The notes beneath the pieces are model-generated. The model ran no database searches, was not told the DNA's origin, and saw only the letters and a list, made by a program, of their open reading frames with translations. From Planctomycetota bacterium (GTDB taxonomy: Bacteria > Planctomycetota > Phycisphaerae > Phycisphaerales > Phycisphaeraceae), in NCBI GenBank assembly GCA_021413865.1, contig JAIOPN010000020.1, positions 1-58,715 on the forward strand: a stretch of 58,715 nucleotides of DNA. Direction: 5' to 3'. Both the position numbers and the translations under genes were made by a program. Positions 49,994 to 58,442 of the stretch are shown here, one piece after another. Within the stretch, counting starts at the first letter, position 1, and each line of letters begins with the position of its first letter.

Positions 49994-51883
49994 TCAGGGA
50001 GACGCATCTTTCCCCTTCTGCCGTGCCGACTCAGCCTCCGCCTCCGACAGGTTCTTAGCCACCTCGGGATCACGCGGCGCGAGCCGTTTGGCTTCTCGAA
50101 ATTGTACGATCGCCTCATCAAGCCGGTGGAGTTCGCGAAGGGCAAGACCCAGGCTGTTGTGTGCCATCGCGTCATCAGGCACCAGCGCAATCGTTTCGCG
50201 GTACTGCTCGGCCGCGCGGTCGGGATGGCCCAGTTTCGCCAGCACATATCCGAGATTGAAACGCACGTCTGCAACCGTTGGCCCCAGCCGCACGGCCGAT
50301 TCGAGATACGGCAGCGCCTCACCGTATCGGCCCAGGTCCGCCAAGGTCGAGCCGATGTTGCTCCACACCTTGGGGTCCTCCGGCGCGAGTTGCAACGCCC
50401 GCTGATACCACGCCAGTGCCGCGTCCCGTTGATTCATCGCCATGAATGCCAGGCCCATGTCGTTGTATGCCTCGTGGTTGTTTCGGTTGGCCCGGATCGA
50501 GCGCACGAAACAATCCACCGCCTGTTCGGCGTGGCCTTGCTTCAGCAGCAACTCTCCCAGGTTGTTGTAGGCCACCCACGCGCCGTCATTGCGCAGAATC
50601 GTGGCGTGCCAGTGCGTCTCCATGTCGTGGTACGTCCCCCCCTGATCCCACGTCAGCATGCCGCAGATCGCCAGCGTAAAACCCGCGATGCATGCGACGA
50701 TGATCTTTCCGACCACGCCGCGCCAAAAACGACCGGCCAACCACGCCACCAGCGCCAGTGGCGCCGGGATCGCGAAGTACTGCCAGTGGTCCGCTACCAG
50801 CGAAAACACCATAAAATAAACATCTACGAAACCCAGGGTCGGCAGCAGCATCGCCACATAAATCACGGACGCTGCCAAAACCGCCCGCGCCCAGGCACGC
50901 CGCCGCAGCCGCCAGAGCGCGGTGGCCATAGTGACCAAGCTGGCCAACGGGACCCACGCTGCAATATCGCCAGTTTGAGCGGCGGACCAGCGCGGGTAGA
51001 TGCTGCTGAGCCCCACCGGCCAGAACACTTTCCCGAGATAAAACCATACGGCGCGGCCGGCAAGAGCCGCCCGGGACCACATCGAATCGTCGCGCACCAC
51101 CGCCGTCTTGATCGAGTAGGTGCGCTGATACCAGACCGTGATCAGCCCGAGCACAATCGCGGCGCGAAAAAACGGCACGATACGCCATACGTCACGCCAC
51201 CCGATGCGCCCACGCTTCAACCACGCGAGCACCAGCAGGACCACCGGCAGCAACACCCCCGCGGTCTTGGCGAGCAATGACAACACAAACAGCGTCACCG
51301 ACAGGGCGTACCACCGCCACGCCCTTGCGTCCCGATCGACGGCGTCCTCATACCCTAACCAGCATGCGACCGCGCCCAGGAACAACGGCAGCGATAGCGT
51401 GTTCTTCCGTTCGGTGATCCACGCCACCGATTCCACGTTGACCGGGTGGAGCGCGAAAAACATCGCGCCCAGCCACGCGCCGATTCCCGACACGCCCAGC
51501 CGCCGCAGCACCCCCCAGATCATGAGAGCACTTACCGTGTGCAGTGCCACATTCACGGCGTGGTACCCTGTCGGCGAGTCGCCCCAGAGGTAGTGCCACT
51601 CGGCCCAGAGCATCGATGACGTGAGCGGAAAATAATCCGGCGGACGCTTCTCACCCCAGAGTTTCCAGAAATCCCACGGCCCGTCGCCCGAACGGATACG
51701 CGGATTTTTCCACAGAAATCCCGCATCGTCCCACACATAACCGGCGCGGAGCGCGGGGATGTATGCCAACCAGGTCACCGTTAGCAGCACGATCACGCCC
51801 AGCCACTGTGGTCCTCGTGTGCGGCGCTGCCGGGTGGAGCGTGACGCATCAATCGGGGTCGCGATCGGCGGTGTGCTCGACAT
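49994..51883 (-). CDS. TMTC-like membrane glycosyltransferase with TPRs, copy 3 (intact)
   Basis: A protein of 629 residues. The first membrane helix (about 27-45) is followed by ALRAGYVWDDAGFLWKNPRI with the acidic pair at 52-53, as expected for the catalytic loop of GT-C enzymes. HPVNVESVAWITERKNTLSL (about 130) aligns with the TMTC/DUF1736 loop. About ten membrane segments reach residue 420, then about six TPRs (430-610) ending in a charged tail. TMTC proteins transfer mannose to protein hydroxyls from a lipid carrier. ATG 51883 is the first start with a sensible N-terminus. Copies 3, 2 and 1 lie head-to-tail and were once an operon. Confidence 0.8.
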   Translation of the reverse strand: MSSTPPIATPIDASRSTRQRRTRGPQWLGVIVLLTVTWLAYIPALRAGYVWDDAGFLWKNPRIRSGDGPWDFWKLWGEKRPPDYFPLTSSMLWAEWHYLWGDSPTGYHAVNVALHTVSALMIWGVLRRLGVSGIGAWLGAMFFALHPVNVESVAWITERKNTLSLPLFLGAVACWLGYEDAVDRDARAWRWYALSVTLFVLSLLAKTAGVLLPVVLLVLAWLKRGRIGWRDVWRIVPFFRAAIVLGLITVWYQRTYSIKTAVVRDDSMWSRAALAGRAVWFYLGKVFWPVGLSSIYPRWSAAQTGDIAAWVPLASLVTMATALWRLRRRAWARAVLAASVIYVAMLLPTLGFVDVYFMVFSLVADHWQYFAIPAPLALVAWLAGRFWRGVVGKIIVACIAGFTLAICGMLTWDQGGTYHDMETHWHATILRNDGAWVAYNNLGELLLKQGHAEQAVDCFVRSIRANRNNHEAYNDMGLAFMAMNQRDAALAWYQRALQLAPEDPKVWSNIGSTLADLGRYGEALPYLESAVRLGPTVADVRFNLGYVLAKLGHPDRAAEQYRETIALVPDDAMAHNSLGLALRELHRLDEAIVQFREAKRLAPRDPEVAKNLSEAEAESARQKGKDASP

Positions 51884-51974
51884 GCGGAGCCGATTCCTTC
51901 GACGGCGGGGCTCGGCGCCGATACGGGCCTCCAACGCACACAACCATAATACCACGTCGCGGTCCCGCCGATGG

Positions 51975-51980
51975 TATAAG
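51975..51980 (+). promoter_or_regulatory. Extended -10 box of a probable leaderless promoter (GT39-like gene)
   Basis: TG-G-TATAAG ends 6 bases before the ATG at 51987. It lies in the short divergent gap next to the TMTC-like copy 3 gene. Confidence 0.5.
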
Positions 51981-51986
51981 GCATTG

Positions 51987-52780
51987 ATGGATGGTTCCGC
52001 CCGTTCCACACCACCGGCGGCGCCCGCCGACCGGCGCGTCTGGCTACCGCTCACGGTAGCCGTACTCGCTGTCTCCTGCGCCCTGCTCTTCTTTCGATTG
52101 GGCCACTACCCGCTCTGGGACGATGAAGCGGACACCGCGCTCTTCGCCCGCTCCATTGCCCGGACGGGCAGCGCCAATGCACTCATCGATCAGAACCTCA
52201 TTGCGTGCCGTAATGGCGCGGAACTCAAGGACCTGCGGCTGCACTACCTACCCCCCGCGATGTATTACCTCGCCGCGCCGTTTGTCGGTCGGTACGGGCT
52301 TGGCGCATTCTGGCCCCGCTTCCCATTTGCGGCCTGCGGGCTGCTGACGGTCGCGTTGATCCTGTTCTGGCTGCGGCGCGACGGAGCGGGCGCGGGGATA
52401 TGGATTTTGGTTTCCGTCGGCATCGTGAGCAACGTCTCGCTGATGTTGTATTCCCGCGAATGCCGCTACTACGCCCTGTATCAACGCCGCTCCCGCCGGC
52501 TCGGCTGGCGCGGCTGGCTGATCGTGGCCGCGCCCCAGTTGGCGGCGGGTCTTTTGCTCGTCGTGGTGTGGAACCCGCTCGGATCGTCGCTCTATCCCAC
52601 GGAACCGGGCCGCAGCCTCCTGTTGGACAAGCTCACGCCCCCGCCACCGAACAATTCCGGGGCCTGCCGCTGATCCACTTCCACGGGAAAGCGCTGCCCG
52701 ATTATGTCGTCGTCTTCGAAGAGACGCCGATTTTTCGAGATGCGATGGAGGCGTTGCGGCGGGGTAGTGGTCCCATTTGA
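51987..52780 (+). pseudogene. GT39/ArnT-like glycosyltransferase remnant
   Basis: The frame 51987-52673 (228 codons) begins with a membrane helix and HYPLWDDEADTALFARSIAR, the GT39/ArnT-type first loop with the acidic pair, then LHYLPPAMYYLAAPFVGRYG. After about residue 165 (SRECRYYALYQRRSRRLGWRG) the alignment to such enzymes skips several helices. At about codon 220 a frame change leads to a second frame reading LIHFHGKALPDYVVVFEE (52671-52724), typical of the C-terminal part, with a stop at 52778-52780. The gene is thus shortened by at least one deletion and one frameshift; normal length is about 500 residues. Confidence 0.65.
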
Positions 52781-52848
52781 AATATCAGAGCATCCGGTGG
52801 GGCAGGCGTCCCGCCTGCCCCACCAAATTCAAACGGGACCACCACCCC
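52761..52848. repeat. Nested palindrome with GGTGGGGCAGGCGTCCC, copy 2
   Basis: The inner palindrome 52796-52824 reads GGTGGGGCAGGCG and mirrors itself. The outer arms 52761-52781 and 52828-52848 (ggggtagtggtcccatttga and its mirror) pair at 19 of 21 positions. The core is the same as in the repeat at 34031-34151. It begins inside the end of the GT39-like remnant. Confidence 0.82.
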
Positions 52849-52946
52849 GCTTCTGAATAAAACACAGCCCTATTGGTATCTTTGACGAGACTGGGCAACC
52901 GCACCGCCAAATAAGCGGCACACGCCCCCCCACGAGCAGCCGAAGG

Positions 52947-55346
52947 ATGACCCAAACTGCCACGCCCGCCAGCCAGCCGCCCGCGCCACGCCGCGCCGAC
53001 CCGACCCGGTGCGCAGCGCCGCTGTTCTTCGCAGTGCTCACGCTGGCGATGTTTTACGACGTGCTGTTCCAGAACGGGAACACGATCCTCTCCTCCAGGG
53101 CGGCCGACATTACGATGCAGTTCCTCCCCGATCGCGATTTTGGTTTTTCGCAGATGCGCCAAGGCCGCCTGCCGCTGTGGAATCCCTACGTCTATGGCGG
53201 TACGCCGTATTTCGCCGGCTTCCAGTCGGCGCTGCTCTATCCCCCGAACTGGCTGCACCTGGTGCTCCAGCCGGTCGCGGCGATCAACTGGGGCATCGCG
53301 CTGCATGTGTTCACGGCCGGTTATTTCACGTACCTCTGGTGCCGTGGGCGCGGCGCATCGGCGTGCGGAGCAGCGATGGGCGGAGTCATGTTCATGTTCG
53401 GTGGTTCCTACTTCCTCCACATCTACGCGGGCCATCTGACCAACCTCTGCGTCATGGTGTGGGCGCCGCTGCTCTTGCTCTCGATCGAGAAGCTGGCGCA
53501 GACCGGCGCGATGAAGTGGTGCCTGTCGGGCGTGGCCGCGCTGGCGATGGCGATCCTCGCCGGACACCCACAGTATGTGTATTACACGGGGATCGTCACG
53601 CTGCTCTACGCATCGCTATTGATGACCCGATCGAAGCACCGGTTGGCACTGGGCGGCGGGTATGTGGCGATCTTCGTCGGCGCTTCCCTGATCACCGCCG
53701 TGCAGCTCCTGACCGGGGCGGAGGCGACGGGCGAGTCCGTGCGCAGCGGGCGGGTCTCCTACGAGTTCGCCTCGATGTTCGCCTTCCCGCCGGAGAACCT
53801 CCTGACGTTTTTTGTACCGAATATTTTCGGCGCGCTGACCACGTACGACAATCCGGGGGGTGAGATGGAGTATTTCGGGCGCTGCCACCTGTGGGAGATG
53901 TCGGTCTTCGTAGGCGTTTCGGGTTTGGCGATCGCGGTGTACGGCCTGATCGCCGGCTGGCGGCGCAACATCCTCCTGATCATCCTGGCGACGATCCTGG
54001 TGATCCTGGCGATGGGACGCCACCTGCCGCTCTATCGACCGCTCTACGACTACCTGCCGTTGTACGGCTCCTTCCGTGGCGTATCCAAGTTCATCTTCTT
54101 CCTGCCCCTGATCCTCGCCGCGCTGGCATCCACGGGGTTTGACGCGCTGGTGGCCGGCGAGCAGAAGTGGTGGCGGCTGTGGACGATCATCGTGGTGTTG
54201 GGCGTCGCCGCCCTGCTGCTCGCGGTGCTCAGCGGGGTGATTTCCCGCTCGGGCCCGATCGGGGCAACCGGCCTCTGGGGCCGCACACTGGCCTGGGTGG
54301 CCAACACCGGGGAGGCGCACCTGTTTGCTCACTACTACAGCGATCTTGATTTTGTGCGCCGGACCGCGATCTCTTCGGCGCATTCCGCCGGCCGGGGCGC
54401 GCTGATGACCGCGGTGGTGTGCCTCGTGTTCCTCGTCGTGAGATTCCGTCGGCACGCGGCGTACGGCCTGCTCGCGCTGGCCGTGCTGGAGCTATTCCTC
54501 TTCGCCAGGGGGACACGCGAGACAATGCCGGGGGACCTGCCCTACCCCGACGTGTGGCTGAGCCATGCGCAGGCCGCGCCCGGCGATTTCCGTGTGGTCA
54601 ACTTCGCCCTCCCCCACGAAGCACATCTCGTGTTCATCAGCCAGGGCATGTCGCGCGGCATCCAGAACCTATGCGGGTACGACCCCACCATGCTCAAGCG
54701 ATACGCCGAGACGATCGCCGTCTCGCAGGGCTATCCCGCGGACACCGCCAGCCAGCAGCCGTCTTTCACGAAGGGCCCCAAGGGGATGTATCAGATGCTC
54801 CGGTGCCGCTTCGTCTTCGACATGGACAACGGCGTGCCCGTGGTGTTCGAGGTCCCTTCACCACTGCCCGTCGCCCAACTCGTACCCGGCTGGGTCCTGC
54901 GCCCCACCCGAGACGCGGCGCTGGCGACCGTGCTGGACGAAGCGTTCGACCCGCGGGAAACCGTGGCCCTCGAATCGACGCCCTCCATCACGCCCGACCC
55001 CACGGCCACCGGCGGGCCGGCGGAAGTGGTCGCCTCTTCCACCGATTGGGTCGAACTCCGCGTGCGGACGGACGCAAACAATCTGCTCCTGGTCACCAAC
55101 AACTACACCCGCGACTGGCACGTCAAGGCCCTGGAGCCGGGCCCGCAACCCAGCTACCAGATTATCCCCGCGAACTATACTCTGATGGCCATCCCGCTCG
55201 CCGCCGGATCGCACCACATCCGGATCGAGTACGCCCCCGTCGCCTTCGAAATCGGCAAGTGGGTGTCAATCGTGTCGCTCGCCGCTTATGTGGCGTGTCT
55301 GGGCGCGTGGACCGTGCGACGCCGACCGTCGAAACCACCGCCGTGA
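52947..55346 (+). CDS. YfhO-family multi-pass membrane protein
   Basis: A protein of 799 residues. About 12 membrane segments lie in residues 25-540, with LPDRDFGFSQMRQGRLPLWNPYVYGG as the first outer loop (about 62-88; given here as one known YfhO-like pattern around RLPLWNPYVYGG). A large extracytoplasmic part (about 545-760) and a last helix at about 770-790 follow. This is the layout of YfhO/GT-C proteins, which in Firmicutes glycosylate lipoteichoic acid; here the acceptor is unknown. ATG 52947 has GAAGG upstream. It is followed by TMTC-like copy 4 after 13 bases, so the two are probably co-transcribed. Confidence 0.85.
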   Translation: MTQTATPASQPPAPRRADPTRCAAPLFFAVLTLAMFYDVLFQNGNTILSSRAADITMQFLPDRDFGFSQMRQGRLPLWNPYVYGGTPYFAGFQSALLYPPNWLHLVLQPVAAINWGIALHVFTAGYFTYLWCRGRGASACGAAMGGVMFMFGGSYFLHIYAGHLTNLCVMVWAPLLLLSIEKLAQTGAMKWCLSGVAALAMAILAGHPQYVYYTGIVTLLYASLLMTRSKHRLALGGGYVAIFVGASLITAVQLLTGAEATGESVRSGRVSYEFASMFAFPPENLLTFFVPNIFGALTTYDNPGGEMEYFGRCHLWEMSVFVGVSGLAIAVYGLIAGWRRNILLIILATILVILAMGRHLPLYRPLYDYLPLYGSFRGVSKFIFFLPLILAALASTGFDALVAGEQKWWRLWTIIVVLGVAALLLAVLSGVISRSGPIGATGLWGRTLAWVANTGEAHLFAHYYSDLDFVRRTAISSAHSAGRGALMTAVVCLVFLVVRFRRHAAYGLLALAVLELFLFARGTRETMPGDLPYPDVWLSHAQAAPGDFRVVNFALPHEAHLVFISQGMSRGIQNLCGYDPTMLKRYAETIAVSQGYPADTASQQPSFTKGPKGMYQMLRCRFVFDMDNGVPVVFEVPSPLPVAQLVPGWVLRPTRDAALATVLDEAFDPRETVALESTPSITPDPTATGGPAEVVASSTDWVELRVRTDANNLLLVTNNYTRDWHVKALEPGPQPSYQIIPANYTLMAIPLAAGSHHIRIEYAPVAFEIGKWVSIVSLAAYVACLGAWTVRRRPSKPPP

Positions 55347-55359
55347 GGGATCGGTCCGC

Positions 55360-57291
55360 ATGTCGGACAGAGCAAACACCGCAAAGCCACCACCGCCCGC
55401 CGCACCGAGCCGGCGCCAGCGCGTGACCACGCTCCTGGCCGCGGCCCTCCTGCTGACGGCGACCTGGGCCGCGTACAGCCCCGCTCTCCGCGCCGGCTTC
55501 ATCTGGGACGATGGCGTGTTCCTCACAACCAACCCGCACATCCAGTCCAACACGGGCCCGTGGCACTTCTGGAAACTGTGGGGACCCGATCGCCCGTCAG
55601 ACTATTTCCCGCTGACCTCTTCAATGCTCTGGATGGAGTGGCACTGGCTGTGGGGCGATTCGCCCACGGGGTATCACTCGGTAAATGTGGCGCTGCACAC
55701 GATCAGCGCCCTGTTGCTCTGGGCCGTGCTCCGGAAACTAGGTCTCCCGGGAGTTTGGGCCTGGCTGGGGGCAATGCTCTTCGCGCTACACCCGGTGAAC
55801 GTGGAATCGGTGGCGTGGATCACGGAGCGGAAGAATACCCTGTCGATGCCGCTGCTGCTGGCGTCGCTCTGGTGCTGGCTGCGTAGCGAAGAGGCGGACG
55901 GACAAGGTGCGGCCGCCCGTCGGTGGTACACCGGAGCGCTGGGGTTGTTCGTGCTCTCGCTGTTGGCCAAGACGGCGGGCGTGACACTGCCGCTGACGCT
56001 GCTGACGATCACGGCGTGGCGTCGGGGCCGGATGACCCGGCGCGACATACGGCGGGCCGCGCCGTTCTTCCTGGCGTCGGCCGTCCTGGGTGTAATCACC
56101 GTGTGGTATCAGTTTCATATCGCGAGCGGCGGCTTACAAGTGCGATCGGATGGCGCGTTGTCACGGCTGGCAATCGCCGGACGCGCCGTGCTGTTTTATC
56201 TCGGAAATATCCTCTGGCCAATGAACCTTTGCGCCGCGTACCCGCAATGGCCTGCGGCGGCAGTGGACACCGCGGCGGCGTGGGCGCCGCTGGCGGTGCT
56301 GGCCGCCGCCTGCATTACGCTGGCAGTCCTGCGCCGGAGGAAGTGGGCACGCGTCACGCTCACGGGCATCGCGGTGTTTGTCGTGATGCTGCTGCCCGTG
56401 CTGGGCTTCATCAACATCTCCTACATGTATTACACTCTCGTCGCGGATCGCTGGCAATATGTCGCCATCCCCGTACCGCTGGCTCTGCTTGCTGCCGGAG
56501 CGGAAATGCTCGCACGCCACGGGCGCACCGCGCGGACGGTCATTTGGTGCGCGGCGGCCGCGGCCGTGCTGTGGCTGGGCGGTCTGACGTGGAGATACGC
56601 CCATGCTTATCACGACTCGGAGACCTTCTGGCGCACCGTACTGGCCACCAACCCGGACTCCTGGCAGGCAAACAACAACCTCGGCACTGAATTGGTCCGG
56701 CATCAAAACTTCAGTGAAGCAATCCCGTACCTGCAGCGCGCCGTCCACATCGATCTGCTCAAGTCAGAACCCCATCACATCCACATCGATCTGCTCAAGT
56801 CGGAACCCTATTACAATCTGGGGGTGGCATACGCCGCGATCGGAGACCGTGCGTCGGCGCTCCACTGGTATACCCGGACGTTGCGGGTATCACCCCAGAA
56901 CAGTTTAGCGCTGGCCGCGGCAGGCACCCTCCTGATGGACATGGATCGCAATATCGAGGCGCTGCCTTACCTGGAGAAAGCGGTGGCTGTGGCCCCCGAC
57001 TCGGCACGGACGCAATTCAACCTTGGAAGCGTGCTCTCGCTCATGGGGCAACTCAACCGCGCCGTGGAATGCTTCCACAAAGCGCTGACCCTCGACCCGG
57101 ACTACCTCCTAGCCCACAACAACCTCGGCGTCGCCCTCGCGCAACTGGGCCGGATCGACGAGGCCGCCGCCCAGTTCCGCGAGGCCCTGCGCATCGACCC
57201 GCACAACCGCGACGCAATCGAGAATCTGACCAACGCCGAACTGGCGAAGATCAGGCATGCCGTGCCGACCACGAAGCCCACGACGCCGTGA
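55360..57291 (+). CDS. TMTC-like membrane glycosyltransferase with TPRs, copy 4 (intact)
   Basis: A protein of 643 residues. First helix about 22-40, then PALRAGFIWDDGVFLTTNP with acidic residues at 50-51. HPVNVESVAWITERKNTLSM and LLAKTAGVTL are the conserved inner loops. Membrane segments run to about residue 415, and TPRs from about 440 to 630. A tandem duplication puts HIDLLKSEPHHI directly before HIDLLKSEPYYN (about residues 465-488), which breaks the 34-residue TPR spacing. It is opposite in direction to the other three copies and follows the YfhO gene closely. Function is inferred from similarity to TMTC/DUF1736 proteins. Confidence 0.8.
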   Translation: MSDRANTAKPPPPAAPSRRQRVTTLLAAALLLTATWAAYSPALRAGFIWDDGVFLTTNPHIQSNTGPWHFWKLWGPDRPSDYFPLTSSMLWMEWHWLWGDSPTGYHSVNVALHTISALLLWAVLRKLGLPGVWAWLGAMLFALHPVNVESVAWITERKNTLSMPLLLASLWCWLRSEEADGQGAAARRWYTGALGLFVLSLLAKTAGVTLPLTLLTITAWRRGRMTRRDIRRAAPFFLASAVLGVITVWYQFHIASGGLQVRSDGALSRLAIAGRAVLFYLGNILWPMNLCAAYPQWPAAAVDTAAAWAPLAVLAAACITLAVLRRRKWARVTLTGIAVFVVMLLPVLGFINISYMYYTLVADRWQYVAIPVPLALLAAGAEMLARHGRTARTVIWCAAAAAVLWLGGLTWRYAHAYHDSETFWRTVLATNPDSWQANNNLGTELVRHQNFSEAIPYLQRAVHIDLLKSEPHHIHIDLLKSEPYYNLGVAYAAIGDRASALHWYTRTLRVSPQNSLALAAAGTLLMDMDRNIEALPYLEKAVAVAPDSARTQFNLGSVLSLMGQLNRAVECFHKALTLDPDYLLAHNNLGVALAQLGRIDEAAAQFREALRIDPHNRDAIENLTNAELAKIRHAVPTTKPTTP

Positions 57292-57632
57292 TACCGCGCG
57301 TCACACGCCCCGCCAAGCCGCCGGCGTCTCCGATACCTCCGTGACCCACAACCTGACCAACGCCGAACCAGCGGAGAAAAATAACGGGGGCCAATGGCTC
57401 CCCACCTGCTCTGTCGCAAACCTCACTTTGGGGCTGTATTGGATGAACGAGTCTTCCGGTCTCATCGCGATTTTCGGGGAAATGCCATGGCTTTAGCCGG
57501 ACACCTTTCGTGAACCTGCGCCGCCCCCCGGAGGTTTGCGCCAGAGCACTCCCGACCCCTTAACTTTGCCCCCGTTACAGACCCGCGGCGGGCGGAACGC
57601 CTACCTCACGAGAAAAACCCCGCCCCCCCCGC
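57292..57632. other. Intergenic region with a short TPR-gene remnant
   Basis: No gene is supported. At about 57349-57377 the sequence ctgaccaacgccgaacc repeats the ctgaccaacgccgaact of the C-terminal coding end of TMTC-like copy 4 (57227-57243), so a duplicated tail of such a gene may survive here. Confidence 0.5.
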
Positions 57633-58379
57633 TCAGATCGCCCAATACTTCCACAAGCTCTCGGGCACCTCGTACTTGATGCGCTCCTGCTGCTCGTGCC
57701 GCCAGCGCGTGAACAGGCCCACGCGCGGGTGGCGGGAGATGTTCGTCGAGCCGTTGTGGAGCATGAAGGCGTGCCAGAAGACCACGTCACCGGCCCGGGC
57801 GGTGAACTCGTGCGGCGGGCGCGGGTGAAAAATCTTCCAGTTGAAGTCGGGGTCGTGGATGTACCCGCCGTCGAGCTGGTCGGGCCGGGCGCGGAAATAG
57901 TTCCACGCGGCGGTGTGGCTGCCGGGCCAGAGCGTCAGACCGCCGCCCATGGGCTCGACGTCGTAGAGATACGTCGTGGCCGAGACCATGAAGGGCCACC
58001 AGCCGAGGCTGCTGTTGTAGCCGTCGAGGTGCCCGCGGTCGGTCGGCGCCCAGGCGCGCGACTCCTGCGGCCAGGTGATGACGCACGAATCATGCCCGCA
58101 GACGAACCGCCCGCCGCCGAGCTGCTCGATGACGGCGCGCACGGCCGGGTGGTTGTGCGGGCGGATTTCCTTAGGCTCGAAATTCGCGGTGGGCTCCTTC
58201 GAGCGATCGCCCCACGACACGGGCGTCTCCGCGCTGCCGCCGAGCGAACGCAAAACCTGCCGCCGCCACTCCTGGATGTAGGCCGGCTCGATCGCGCCCT
58301 CGAGGACGACGTAGCCCTCGTGCTTGAAGAACGCGATCTGCTGCGGCGTGAGCGCGGCGGCGGTGGCTGCGGGGGACAT
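57633..58379 (-). CDS. Phytanoyl-CoA dioxygenase family protein
   Basis: A protein of 248 residues. The Fe(II) ligands are His and Asp in RGHLDGYNSSLGWWP (about 117-131) and a distal His in AFMLHNGSTN (about 202-211); the 2-oxoglutarate Arg is in HPRVGLFTRW. FFKHEGYVVLEGAIEP (about 17-32) is the usual N-terminal PhyH motif. ATG 58379, with GGAG upstream, is preferred to the frame extension that runs into the repeats at 58388-58430. It probably hydroxylates a small metabolite. No partner gene is adjacent. Confidence 0.86.
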   Translation of the reverse strand: MSPAATAAALTPQQIAFFKHEGYVVLEGAIEPAYIQEWRRQVLRSLGGSAETPVSWGDRSKEPTANFEPKEIRPHNHPAVRAVIEQLGGGRFVCGHDSCVITWPQESRAWAPTDRGHLDGYNSSLGWWPFMVSATTYLYDVEPMGGGLTLWPGSHTAAWNYFRARPDQLDGGYIHDPDFNWKIFHPRPPHEFTARAGDVVFWHAFMLHNGSTNISRHPRVGLFTRWRHEQQERIKYEVPESLWKYWAI

Positions 58380-58387
58380 GGCGGGAC

Positions 58388-58442
58388 ACTCCGGTGAAAA
58401 AAGGCGGTGAAAAAAGGGGTGAAAAAAGGGGTCAGGAGCCAT
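58388..58442. repeat. Triplicated ggtgaaaaaagg repeat at the transposase gene end
   Basis: Three short direct repeats of GTGAAAAAAGG (from about 58393 to 58429) run into ggggtcaggagccatttat, which abuts the stop of the transposase gene. From memory, AAAAAGGGGTCAGGAGCC strings are common at the edge of REP-associated transposase genes, so this may be one end of the mobile unit. Confidence 0.55.

Noticed and set aside
58388-58442. A-rich direct repeats as a CRISPR array
   Set aside because: The repeats are about 11 bases with only a few bases between; far too short.
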